From Anaerostipes amylophilus (GTDB lineage: Bacteria; Bacillota; Clostridia; Lachnospirales; Lachnospiraceae): a DNA stretch of 64,000 nt. The stretch covers positions 186,001 through 250,000 of the forward strand of contig NZ_JAOQJG010000004.1 in assembly GCF_025567365.1 (NCBI RefSeq), given 5' to 3'. Made by a program: the position numbers and the translations under genes. Positions 8,673-16,633 of the stretch are shown in pieces. The notes under the pieces were generated by a model, which was not told where the DNA came from, made no database searches, and saw only the letters and a list, made by a program, of their open reading frames with translations. How positions within the stretch are numbered: position 1 is the first letter of the stretch; each line of letters opens with the position of its first letter.

Positions 8673-9176
8673 ATGGCAAAAGTAGCAATTGTAATGGGCA
8701 GCGATTCTGATATGCCTATCATGAAAAAAGCAGCAGAGTTTTTAGATCAGATGGGAATTGATTTTGAAATGACGATCATTTCCGCCCACAGAGAACCTGA
8801 TATTTTCTTTGAGTGGGCCAAAGGTGCCAAAGATCGTGGAGTGAAAGTAATCATTGCAGGTGCTGGAAAAGCAGCACATCTTCCAGGAATGTGTGCAGCT
8901 CTGTTTCCAATGCCAGTTATCGGCATCCCAATGAAGACATCTGATCTTGGTGGTGTTGATTCTTTATATTCTATCGTACAGATGCCATCTGGAATTCCAG
9001 TAGCAACCGTAGCGATCAATGGTGGACTGAATGCAGGAATTCTTGCAGCAAAGATCCTTGCAACATCCGATGAAGCACTGCTTGAGAAATTAGAAGCTTA
9101 CAGCGAAGAGATGAAACAGTCAGTTGTAGCTAAAGCAGAGAAGCTTGATAAAGTTGGATATAAAGACTATGAGTAA
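8673..9176 (+). CDS. purE: N5-carboxyaminoimidazole ribonucleotide mutase
   Basis: Class I PurE, 167 residues, moves the carboxyl group of N5-CAIR to give CAIR in purine synthesis. Typical signatures are GSDSDMP near the N-terminus, SAHREP around 39-44 and the GAGKAAHLPGM loop. AAGGAG precedes the ATG. First gene of a partial purine operon (E-M-N-D); no purK is visible here. Confidence 0.95.
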   Translation: MAKVAIVMGSDSDMPIMKKAAEFLDQMGIDFEMTIISAHREPDIFFEWAKGAKDRGVKVIIAGAGKAAHLPGMCAALFPMPVIGIPMKTSDLGGVDSLYSIVQMPSGIPVATVAINGGLNAGILAAKILATSDEALLEKLEAYSEEMKQSVVAKAEKLDKVGYKDYE

Positions 9177-9236
9177 TAATTGTCACAGTATAATGAAATT
9201 GATCAACATTTTAAATAATCAGGAGGATAAGTAACA

Positions 9237-10262
9237 ATGGATTACAAGAAAGCAGGCGTAGATATCGAAGCAGGATACAAATCTGTAGAACTGATGAAAG
9301 AACATGTAAAGAGAACCATGAGAGAAGAAGTACTTGGTGGACTTGGAGGATTTTCTGGGGCATTTTCACTAAAGAAGATCAAAGACATGGATGATCCAGT
9401 CTTACTATCAGGTACAGACGGATGTGGAACAAAAGTGAAACTTGCAATGATCCTTGATAAACATGACACGATCGGTATTGATGCTGTTGCCATGTGTGTG
9501 AATGATATCGCATGTGCTGGTGGAGAACCACTGTTCTTCTTAGACTATATTGCCTGCGGTAAGAACTATCCAGAGAAGATCGCTGAGATCGTAAGCGGTG
9601 TAGTAGAAGGATGCGTACAGTCTGATGCAGCCCTAATTGGCGGAGAAACAGCTGAACATCCGGGACTTATGCCAGAAGAAGATTACGATCTTGCAGGATT
9701 TGCAGTTGGTGTATGTGACAGAAAAGATCTGATTACAGGAGAGAACTTAAAAGATGGAGATGTTTTGATCGGTATGGCATCTACAGGAGTTCACAGCAAC
9801 GGATTTTCATTAGTAAGAAAAGTATTTGACATGAGCAAAGAATCCCTAAATACATATTATGATGAATTAGGAAAAACATTAGGGGAAGCGTTACTTGCCC
9901 CAACAAGAATTTATGTAAAAGCATTAAAGAGCGTGAAAAATGCTGGTGTTACAATCAAAGCATGCAGCCATATCACAGGTGGTGGATTCTATGAGAACAT
10001 CCCACGTATGCTTCCAGAAGGAATGAGAGCAGTTGTTAAAAAAGACAGCTATGAAGTACCAGCAATCTTTAAACTTCTTGCCAAAGAAGGAGATATTGCA
10101 GAAGAGATGATGTATAATACATTCAACATGGGACTTGGAATGGTTGTTGCCATTGATAAAGAAGATGTTGATAAGACAATGGAAGCAATCAAAGCAGCAG
10201 GAGATACACCATATATCGTAGGTCATATGGAAGCAGGAGAAAAAGGAGTTACTTTATGCTAA
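9237..10262 (+). CDS. purM: Phosphoribosylformylglycinamidine cyclo-ligase
   Basis: ATP-dependent ring closure of FGAM to AIR. The 341 residues show the PurM-type DGCGTK (about 61-66), GGETAEHPG and GGGFYENIPRM signatures. A strong AGGAGG precedes ATG 9237. The 3' end overlaps purN by seven bases, consistent with coupled translation. Confidence 0.96.
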   Translation: MDYKKAGVDIEAGYKSVELMKEHVKRTMREEVLGGLGGFSGAFSLKKIKDMDDPVLLSGTDGCGTKVKLAMILDKHDTIGIDAVAMCVNDIACAGGEPLFFLDYIACGKNYPEKIAEIVSGVVEGCVQSDAALIGGETAEHPGLMPEEDYDLAGFAVGVCDRKDLITGENLKDGDVLIGMASTGVHSNGFSLVRKVFDMSKESLNTYYDELGKTLGEALLAPTRIYVKALKSVKNAGVTIKACSHITGGGFYENIPRMLPEGMRAVVKKDSYEVPAIFKLLAKEGDIAEEMMYNTFNMGLGMVVAIDKEDVDKTMEAIKAAGDTPYIVGHMEAGEKGVTLC

Positions 10263-10879
10263 AAGTGGCAGTGCTTGTCTCTGGAGGAGGAACAAACCTT
10301 CAGGCTATCATTGACGGAATCGAGAATGGAAGTATTACAAATGCCAAGATTGATGTTGTGATCAGCAATAATAAGAATGCATATGCCTTGGAGCGTGCCA
10401 AGAAACACGATATTAAAGCAGTTGCACTTTCTCCAAAAGATTTTGAGACAAGAGATTTATTTAACGAAGCATTATATAATGAACTGGTAAACCGTAAGAT
10501 CGATCTGATCGTTCTTGCGGGATGTCTGGTTGTGATTCCAGAGAAGATCATTCATGAATTTGAAAACAGAATCATTAATATCCACCCATCACTGATTCCA
10601 TCATTTTGTGGAACAGGATATTATGGACTGAAAGTTCATGAGAAAGCTCTGGCAAGAGGTGTTAAAGTATCTGGTGCCACCGTTCATTTTGTTGATGAAG
10701 GAACAGATACAGGTCCGATCATCGCCCAGAAAGCAGTAGAGATCAAACAGGGAGACACTCCAGAAGTTCTTCAGCGTAGAATCATGGAACAGGCAGAATG
10801 GATCATTATGCCAAAAGCTATCGATGATATCGCCAATGGAAGAATCAAAGTCGAAGACGGAAAAGTTATTTATCTATAA
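10256..10879 (+). CDS. purN: Phosphoribosylglycinamide formyltransferase
   Basis: Transfers a formyl group from 10-formyl-THF to GAR. The N-terminal SGGGTNLQAI binds GAR phosphate; catalytic N108 and H110 lie in IINIHPSLIPSF, and the conserved Asp is in the DEGTDTG loop near 151. Its 207 residues match the family. The ribosome site AAAAGGAG lies inside purM. Confidence 0.95.
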   Translation: MLKVAVLVSGGGTNLQAIIDGIENGSITNAKIDVVISNNKNAYALERAKKHDIKAVALSPKDFETRDLFNEALYNELVNRKIDLIVLAGCLVVIPEKIIHEFENRIINIHPSLIPSFCGTGYYGLKVHEKALARGVKVSGATVHFVDEGTDTGPIIAQKAVEIKQGDTPEVLQRRIMEQAEWIIMPKAIDDIANGRIKVEDGKVIYL

Positions 10880-10912
10880 ATCATTCAGATCACGAAAGAA
10901 AGGAAATGAAAG

Positions 10913-12184
10913 ATGAAAGTTTTAATCGTAGGAAGTGGTGGAAGAGAACACGCGATCGCATGGTCTGTTGCCAAAAGCCCAAAAGTAGACAAGATTTTTT
11001 GTGCACCAGGAAACGCCGGAATTGCTGAATTCGCAGAATGTGTGAATATCGGGGCAATGGAATTCGATAAACTGGTTGCATTTGCAAAAGAAAATGCAAT
11101 CGACCTTACAATCATTGGAATGGATGATCCATTAGTTGGTGGTGTTGTTGATGCATTTGAAGCAGAAGGACTTCGTGTCTTTGGCCCTAGAAAGAATGCA
11201 GCGATCATCGAAGGTTCCAAAGCATTTTCCAAAGATCTGATGAAGAAATATAATATTCCAACAGCAGCATATGAGAACTTTACAGATCCAGATGAAGCAA
11301 TCAAATATTTAGAGACAGTTAAAATGCCAATCGTATTAAAGGCGGATGGATTAGCTCTTGGGAAAGGAGTACTGATCTGTAATACATTAGAAGAAGCCAA
11401 AGAAGGTGTCAAGACATTAATGCTTGACAAGCAGTTTGGTGATGCTGGAAATGAGATTGTGATCGAAGAATTTATGACAGGAAGAGAAGTATCTGTTCTT
11501 GCGTTTTGTGACGGAAAAACGATCAAGTGCATGACATCTGCGCAGGATCATAAACGTGCTAAAGACGGAGATCAGGGACTTAACACAGGTGGTATGGGAA
11601 CATTCTCACCAAGTCCATTCTATAACGATGAAGTAGAAGCTTTCTGTGAAAAATACGTTTACCAGCCAACGATTGATGCGATGGCAGTAGAAGGAAGACC
11701 ATTTACAGGAATCTTATTTACAGGATTGATGCTCACAGAAGATGGACCAAAAGTCTTAGAATACAATGCACGTTTCGGAGATCCAGAAGCACAGGTAGTT
11801 CTTCCAAGAATGAAGAATGATATCATTGATGTGATGGAAGCATGTATCGATGGAAAATTATCTGATGTAGAATTAGAATTTGAAGATAATGCAGCAGTAT
11901 GTGTTGTCTTAGCATCTGATGGATATCCAGAAAAATACGATAAAGGATTCGAGATCAAAGGATTAGACACATTTAAAGACAAAGACGGATACTATGTATT
12001 CCATGCGGGAACAAAGTTTGATGGTGATAAGATCGTGACAAACGGAGGACGTGTTTTAGGTGTTGTAGCCAAAGGAGAAGATCTGAAAGCTGCCAGAGCA
12101 AATGCTTACAAAGCAACAGAATGGATTGACTTTGCAAACAAATATAAGAGAAATGATATCGGTAAAGCAATCGATGAAGCATAA
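10913..12184 (+). CDS. purD: Phosphoribosylamine-glycine ligase
   Basis: ATP-grasp ligase joining glycine to phosphoribosylamine (GAR synthesis), 423 residues. Signatures: N-terminal GSGGREHAIAW, ATP-grasp KADGLALGKGV, and GDPEAQVVLPRM near the C-terminal third. AAAGGAAA precedes the ATG. Last gene of the purE-M-N-D set; the transcript ends at a strong hairpin shared with the converging symporter gene. Confidence 0.96.
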   Translation: MKVLIVGSGGREHAIAWSVAKSPKVDKIFCAPGNAGIAEFAECVNIGAMEFDKLVAFAKENAIDLTIIGMDDPLVGGVVDAFEAEGLRVFGPRKNAAIIEGSKAFSKDLMKKYNIPTAAYENFTDPDEAIKYLETVKMPIVLKADGLALGKGVLICNTLEEAKEGVKTLMLDKQFGDAGNEIVIEEFMTGREVSVLAFCDGKTIKCMTSAQDHKRAKDGDQGLNTGGMGTFSPSPFYNDEVEAFCEKYVYQPTIDAMAVEGRPFTGILFTGLMLTEDGPKVLEYNARFGDPEAQVVLPRMKNDIIDVMEACIDGKLSDVELEFEDNAAVCVVLASDGYPEKYDKGFEIKGLDTFKDKDGYYVFHAGTKFDGDKIVTNGGRVLGVVAKGEDLKAARANAYKATEWIDFANKYKRNDIGKAIDEA

Positions 12185-12194
12185 AAAGATAAAG

Positions 12195-12224
12195 AAAAAG
12201 GATGGCGTCGGCCATCCTTTTTTA
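12195..12224. terminator. Bidirectional terminator between purD and the NSS symporter gene
   Basis: Twelve-base stem: AAAAAGGATGGC (12195-12206) and its complement from 12211, loop GTCG. It has A-runs on one side and T-runs on the other, so it can stop transcription from both directions. Confidence 0.88.
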
Positions 12225-13589
12225 CATTGTAATAATACCAAATGCATTTGCAACAGAACTGATCAAAATGATTGCTGCAAAAAACGGACAAAGATATTTG
12301 ATCATAAAGCAGAAGATCTTCTTACGACGAAATGGCTGTCCATCCTTTGTGATCTCTTTTTCTAATTTATCAACTCCAACGACTTTGGATACCAGAAGGC
12401 ATGTTGCGATCGCTGCGATTGGCATCATCACAGAATTTGTCATGAAATCAAAGAAATCAAGAAACTGCATTCCAAGAATCTTAAAATCCACAAGTGGACC
12501 ATATCCAAGACAGGAAAGAGTTCCAAGAAGAATCATGATCACACCCATAAAAACAGTCGATTTTCTACGGCTCCAGTGCAATTCATCTTCGAATGTTGAA
12601 ACAGCACTTTCTGTCAGTGCAATAGAACTTGTCACAGCTGCGAACAGTACTAATAAGAAAAATACAATACCGATCGCAGTTCCAAATCCCATGTTTGCGA
12701 AAACTTTCGGGATTGTGATAAACATCAGTGCAGGACCAGATTTTAAAGTTGCTGCATCACCTCCAGAGAAAGCAAAAACAGCAGGAATGATCATAAGTCC
12801 AGCCATGATCGCAATGGCAGTATCAAAAATCTCAACATTTTCTGTTGATTTCTCAATGGAAGTGTCTTTTTTCATATAAGAACCAAACGTGATCAGAATT
12901 CCCATAGCGATTGATAAAGAATAAAACATCTGTCCCATGGCAGATACCACCGTCATCCATGAAAAATGCTCAAAGTTCGGTACAAGAAAATATTTAACAC
13001 CTTCTATGGCACCGGGTCTTGTTACGGAATAAACTGCGATGATCAATGATAAAACGATTAGGATTGGCATCATGAATTTGGAAACGCGTTCGATTCCATT
13101 GCGGACACCAGCATAAATAATTCCAAGAGTAAATAATGTAAAGATCAAAAAGCAGATTTCGGTGGAAATCCCATTGGAAATAAAACTTGTGAAATAAGTA
13201 TCACCAGCTAAAGCTTTGCTATGTCCAGAAAAATACTCGATCAGGTATTTGATGACCCATCCGCCAATGACAGAATAATAAGGAACAATAAGGATTGGAA
13301 TGATCGCATTGATCCATCCGCCAAGGGATATAAAACGGGATTTTCCAAAGTTTCCAAATGCTCCAACAGGACTTTTCCTTGTCATACGTCCAAGAGAAGT
13401 CTCCGCCATGATCAAAGTGTAACCGAAGGTTAATGCCAGTATGATATAAATAAGTAAAAAGATTCCGCCACCATACTTTGCAGCAAGATATGGAAATCTC
13501 CAGATATTTCCAAGTCCTACGGAAGCACCAGCGGCCGATAAGACAAAGCCAAGCTTTCCGGAGAAAGTGCTTCTTTTGTGTTTGTTCAT
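12222..13589 (-). CDS. Neurotransmitter:sodium symporter (NSS/SNF family)
   Basis: A 455-residue secondary transporter with about 11-12 membrane helices. The N-terminus shows the NSS hallmark GASVGLGNIWRFPYLA (helix 1, sodium and substrate site) and GGGIFLLIYI. Bacterial members such as LeuT, TnaT and MhsT import amino acids with Na+. The ribosome site AAAGGAGA precedes the ATG on the minus strand. It is a single-gene unit diverging from the AGCS symporter gene; the substrate is unknown. Confidence 0.92.
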   Translation of the reverse strand: MNKHKRSTFSGKLGFVLSAAGASVGLGNIWRFPYLAAKYGGGIFLLIYIILALTFGYTLIMAETSLGRMTRKSPVGAFGNFGKSRFISLGGWINAIIPILIVPYYSVIGGWVIKYLIEYFSGHSKALAGDTYFTSFISNGISTEICFLIFTLFTLGIIYAGVRNGIERVSKFMMPILIVLSLIIAVYSVTRPGAIEGVKYFLVPNFEHFSWMTVVSAMGQMFYSLSIAMGILITFGSYMKKDTSIEKSTENVEIFDTAIAIMAGLMIIPAVFAFSGGDAATLKSGPALMFITIPKVFANMGFGTAIGIVFFLLVLFAAVTSSIALTESAVSTFEDELHWSRRKSTVFMGVIMILLGTLSCLGYGPLVDFKILGMQFLDFFDFMTNSVMMPIAAIATCLLVSKVVGVDKLEKEITKDGQPFRRKKIFCFMIKYLCPFFAAIILISSVANAFGIITM

Positions 13590-13619
13590 TATAAATTATC
13601 TCCTTTAAATAATGTTTGC

Positions 13620-13636
13620 ATACGCATTGAGCGTAT
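13620..13636. promoter_or_regulatory. Short inverted repeat upstream of the NSS symporter gene
   Basis: ATACGC (13620-13625) and GCGTAT (13631-13636), five-base spacer, about 30 bases upstream of the symporter start. It could be an operator or a leader hairpin; evidence is weak. Confidence 0.3.
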
Positions 13637-13776
13637 CTGAATCAGTTTAACACAGCAACAGGAAAAAAGTAAAGAAACTTATAAAAAATCTTGTGAAAAA
13701 TATTGCACATGTATGCCGTAGAAAGACAAATGTTTTTGTATAATATGCCGAAAGTGTCAGATTATTAAAAAAATAC

Positions 13777-13805
13777 TTGCAAATATCAGAATCATCATAT
13801 AAAGT
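13777..13805 (+). promoter_or_regulatory. Possible promoter for the glycine riboswitch and AGCS transcript
   Basis: TTGCAA (13777-13782), 17 bases, TAAAGT (13800-13805), about 55 bases before the aptamer. The -10 is a poor match, so this is tentative. Confidence 0.35.
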
Positions 13806-13865
13806 AAATATTGCGGATAAGAAAAATAAACATAGATATTTCTTTCTGATGAACAAAAAGAAAGA

Positions 13866-13949
13866 AACTCTGGAGAGTCTCATAAGTGAGCGCCGAAGGT
13901 GTACAGTTTTCAAATAGGGAACTAATCTCTCAGGCAAAAGGACAGAGCT
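13866..13949 (+). promoter_or_regulatory. Glycine riboswitch, single aptamer
   Basis: The conserved glycine-aptamer core is present: GCGCCGAAGG at about 13890-13899 and CTCAGGCAAAAGGACAGAG at 13929-13947, closed by a CTCT/AGAG P1 stem (13868-13871 with 13944-13947). Only one aptamer is visible; a short GCTT-TAT-AAGC stem directly follows and may stand in for the missing partner (a ghost helix). It lies on the sense strand of an AGCS amino-acid symporter and is followed by a terminator, so glycine should control transport. Confidence 0.9.
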
Positions 13950-13976
13950 TTATAAGCAATGTATTCGATACTCTTT

Positions 13977-14002
13977 AGAGCTGATTTTATCAGCTCTTTT
14001 TT
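13977..14002 (+). terminator. Riboswitch expression-platform terminator
   Basis: Nine-base stem AGAGCTGAT (13977-13985) / ATCAGCTCT (13989-13997), loop TTT, then six Ts. It sits between the glycine aptamer and the symporter gene. The upstream CTCTTTAGAG could form an alternative pairing. Confidence 0.85.
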
Positions 14003-14075
14003 GTATATTCAGATATACAAAAATCAAGCTGTTCAAGGTTACATTCGCAAAGATTTACTTTTGGAGGAATGAAAA

Positions 14076-15503
14076 ATGTTAAACACGCTAAACGATGTAT
14101 TAAACAACGTTGACAATTTTATCTGGGGTATGCCACTGATCATTTTGATCCTTTTTACAGGTATCTTATTGACAGTCAGACTTCGAGGATTGCAGGTTAG
14201 ACATCTTGGGAAGGCACTTCATTATGTATTTCATAATGAAGATGATGGTGAAGGAGAAGTTACGAGTTTTGGAGCATTATGTACAGCGCTTTCAGCAACG
14301 ATCGGAACTGGTAATATCGTAGGATGTGCAACAGCAATCGTCGCAGGTGGACCAGGAGCGTTATTCTGGATGTGGCTGGCAGCATTTTTTGGAATGGCAA
14401 CAAAATATGCTGAAGGAATGTTAGCAGTCAAATACAGAGTGATCGCAGAAGATGGTCACGCACTGGGTGGTCCGTTCTATTACATTGAAAAAGGAATGGG
14501 TAAAAACTTTAAATGGCTTGCAAAATTATTCTGTATTTTTGGAACCATGGTAGGTTTATTCGGAATCGGAACATTTACACAGGTGAACGGAATCACATCA
14601 GCAGTGAATAACTTCTTTGATTCATCCAATGTACATACGATCAGCTTATTTGGAATGAACTATTCTATCAGTGTTGTTGTAGCTGGAATTATCGTAACAG
14701 TCTGTGTAGGACTTGTTATTATTGGAGGAATCAAGAGAATTTCTAAAGTATCAGAAATCATTGTACCATTTATGGCTGTGACATATATCGGTGTTTGTCT
14801 GCTTATTGTGCTGACACATTTACCACAGGTGCCAGTAGCATTTGGTCAGATCATACAGTCAGCATTTGGATTAAAGGCAGCAGCAGGTGGAGCAATCGGA
14901 GCTATGACAGTTGCAATGCAGAAAGGTATTGCACGAGGAATCTTCTCTAATGAAGCAGGACTTGGATCAGCACCGATCGCAGCGGCAGCAGCACAGACAA
15001 ATGAACCAGTACGTCAGGGTCTTGTTTCTATGACAGGAACATTTATTGACACAATTATCGTATGTACAATGACAGGACTTGCAATCGTTATGACAGGTGC
15101 ATGGGATATGGGACTTGAAGGCGTCGCAGTTACAACTAAAGCATTTGCATTAGGACTTCCATTTCCAGCCAAAGTATCAGCATTTATATTAATGATGTGT
15201 CTGGTGTTCTTTGCATTTACTACAATTCTTGGATGGGCATACTATAGCGAAAGGTGCTTAGAATATCTGGTAAATGGAAAGAAATTCGTGATCACAGTAT
15301 TCAAATGGTTGTATATTTTGGCAGTATTTATCGGACCATTTATGACTGTCAGTGCAGTATGGACGATTGCGGATATTTGTAATGGTTTAATGGCATTCCC
15401 GAACCTTGTAGCATTGCTTGCGTTAAATGGAGAAGTTGTATCTGAGACAAGAGGATATCTTGAAAGAATTGGCATCATGAAGACAGCAGTCGACGAAGCA
15501 TAA
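14076..15503 (+). CDS. Alanine/glycine:cation symporter (AGCS family)
   Basis: A 475-residue sodium-coupled amino-acid symporter with about 11 membrane helices. Family signatures include GTGNIVGCATAI, the GGPGALFWMWLAAFFGMATKYAE stretch (residues about 89-111) and FSNEAGLGSAPIAAAAA around 290-306. GGAGG precedes the ATG. The glycine riboswitch and terminator in its leader point to glycine (or glycine and alanine) as substrate; whether glycine turns it on or off cannot be read reliably from the leader. Confidence 0.94.
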   Translation: MLNTLNDVLNNVDNFIWGMPLIILILFTGILLTVRLRGLQVRHLGKALHYVFHNEDDGEGEVTSFGALCTALSATIGTGNIVGCATAIVAGGPGALFWMWLAAFFGMATKYAEGMLAVKYRVIAEDGHALGGPFYYIEKGMGKNFKWLAKLFCIFGTMVGLFGIGTFTQVNGITSAVNNFFDSSNVHTISLFGMNYSISVVVAGIIVTVCVGLVIIGGIKRISKVSEIIVPFMAVTYIGVCLLIVLTHLPQVPVAFGQIIQSAFGLKAAAGGAIGAMTVAMQKGIARGIFSNEAGLGSAPIAAAAAQTNEPVRQGLVSMTGTFIDTIIVCTMTGLAIVMTGAWDMGLEGVAVTTKAFALGLPFPAKVSAFILMMCLVFFAFTTILGWAYYSERCLEYLVNGKKFVITVFKWLYILAVFIGPFMTVSAVWTIADICNGLMAFPNLVALLALNGEVVSETRGYLERIGIMKTAVDEA

Positions 15504-15515
15504 AGAAAATATTAC

Positions 15516-15544
15516 TTTACTTTAGCACTCTGATATAGTATAGT
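15516..15544 (+). promoter_or_regulatory. Promoter of the YerC-like regulator gene
   Basis: TTTACT (15516-15521), 17 bases, TATAGT (15539-15544), 33 bases before the ATG. An overlapping TATAGT at 15534 is an alternative. Confidence 0.6.
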
Positions 15545-15577
15545 GGAACTATAAGATCAGAAAGGGAGTAAGTGCTA

Positions 15578-15865
15578 ATGAGCAAGAAAATCAAGACAGA
15601 AGCGGCAAAAAGATTATTTCAGGCAGTACTGACATTAGAAACAGAAGAAGAATGTTTTACATTTTTCGAAGATCTTTGTACGGTAAATGAATTAGAATCG
15701 TTAGCTCAGAGATTTGAAGTGGCATCTATGTTATATGATAAGCATACATACTTAGAAGTTGCAGATAAGACAGGTGCTTCCACGGCAACCATCAGCCGAG
15801 TGAATCGTTCACTGAATTATGGGAGTGATGGCTATGATATGGTATTTAAACGAATGAAGAAATAG
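15578..15865 (+). CDS. YerC/YecD-type TrpR-related DNA-binding protein
   Basis: A 95-residue helix-turn-helix protein of the TrpR superfamily (YerC/YecD branch), with the recognition region LEVADKTGASTATISRVNRSL near residues 60-80. Its ligand and target are not known to me. ATG 15578 follows AAAGGGAG by nine bases; a GTG two codons upstream is in the same frame. In several Firmicutes yerC lies next to pcrA, as here, with one minus-strand gene between. It has its own promoter and terminator. Confidence 0.88.
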   Translation: MSKKIKTEAAKRLFQAVLTLETEEECFTFFEDLCTVNELESLAQRFEVASMLYDKHTYLEVADKTGASTATISRVNRSLNYGSDGYDMVFKRMKK

Positions 15866-15889
15866 GCAGATGCCTATTTCTTCTTTTTT
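15856..15889. terminator. Bidirectional terminator overlapping both gene ends
   Basis: Thirteen-base perfect stem (15856-15868 and 15871-15883) with a two-base spacer and T-runs outside. It includes the stop codon of the YerC-like gene and overlaps the last codons of the DUF1836 gene. Confidence 0.85.
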
Positions 15890-16491
15890 GCTTTTTTATC
15901 TTTTTTTTCTGATTGTACAGGCTGGTATAATTGGTCGATCATTTTCTCAATCATCTGTTTTCGCAAATAGATATCATAACCGAGCAAAGTAATAAAAGCA
16001 AATTGCTGAAGTTTTTCTTTCTCATTAGAATCTTCAAGATCAGAGAAGGTATTAGCTGCTTTATTAAAAGCTTCGGTGATAGATTTTTTGATCGAACTGT
16101 TATGATTATGTTCCAGATGGAAAATTTCATCATAAATCTGATAAAAAGAAGGTTTCATATCACTGTCTTCAAAATGTTCATTCAAAGGATCCAAAAGGTT
16201 CTTGATATCAGAAATTGATAAAAAGTTCTTCAAATAATAAATATAAATCAAAAGAATCATATGATTTCTTGAGTATTTCTTCTTATTAGAAGGTGGAAGA
16301 AGATGATTCTTTGTATAGTTATTGATCATGGTTTTTGTAAAGATCTTATCTTCTTCAAAACGTTTTGTATTCTTTAATTGTTCTTCCAAAAAAGTGGTGA
16401 CCTGATCCATATACAATTCGATGTTTGGAAGGTCTTCTGGAAGCACATAATCAAGTTTCATCCATTCTTCGAGTTGTTTTTCAAATTCCAT
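15874..16491 (-). CDS. DUF1836 protein (possible MerR-like DNA-binding protein)
   Basis: A 205-residue protein that matches DUF1836: an acidic N-terminus with LPEDLPNIELYMDQV, then a MerR-like winged-helix region around 50-115 (FTKTMINNYTKN, then LSISDIKNLLDPL). The C-terminus is lysine-rich (KKDKKAKKKK). It is probably a transcription regulator, but no target is known. AAGGAGA precedes the ATG and a good promoter lies on the minus strand. Confidence 0.8.
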   Translation of the reverse strand: MEFEKQLEEWMKLDYVLPEDLPNIELYMDQVTTFLEEQLKNTKRFEEDKIFTKTMINNYTKNHLLPPSNKKKYSRNHMILLIYIYYLKNFLSISDIKNLLDPLNEHFEDSDMKPSFYQIYDEIFHLEHNHNSSIKKSITEAFNKAANTFSDLEDSNEKEKLQQFAFITLLGYDIYLRKQMIEKMIDQLYQPVQSEKKDKKAKKKK

Positions 16492-16518
16492 AATGATTTC
16501 TCCTTATCTTATGACTAT

Positions 16519-16547
16519 ATTATACGGTTATTTAAACCAGATGACAA
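16519..16547 (-). promoter_or_regulatory. Promoter of the DUF1836 gene
   Basis: On the minus strand: TTGTCA (16547-16542), 17 bases, TATAAT (16524-16519), close to the ATG at 16491. Confidence 0.7.
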
Positions 16548-16571
16548 GAGAAAATGCATAGTCCATCGGAC

Positions 16572-16600
16572 TGGACTCGCTTCGCTCGATAAGGTATAAT
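16572..16600 (+). promoter_or_regulatory. Promoter of pcrA
   Basis: TGGACT (16572-16577), 17 bases, TATAAT (16595-16600), 33 bases before the pcrA ATG. Confidence 0.6.
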
Positions 16601-16633
16601 ATCTCTTACAGTTTTAAGGAAAGGAATTTATTT

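Noticed and set aside
12202..12879. A 225-codon plus-strand frame over the NSS symporter gene
   Set aside because: It is exactly antisense to the conserved transporter, starts inside a terminator hairpin and has no family resemblance.
13647..13937. A 96-codon minus-strand frame in the symporter intergenic region
   Set aside because: It lies antisense to the glycine riboswitch and its promoter, has no ribosome site and encodes a low-complexity Phe/Leu-rich product typical of AT-rich shadow frames.
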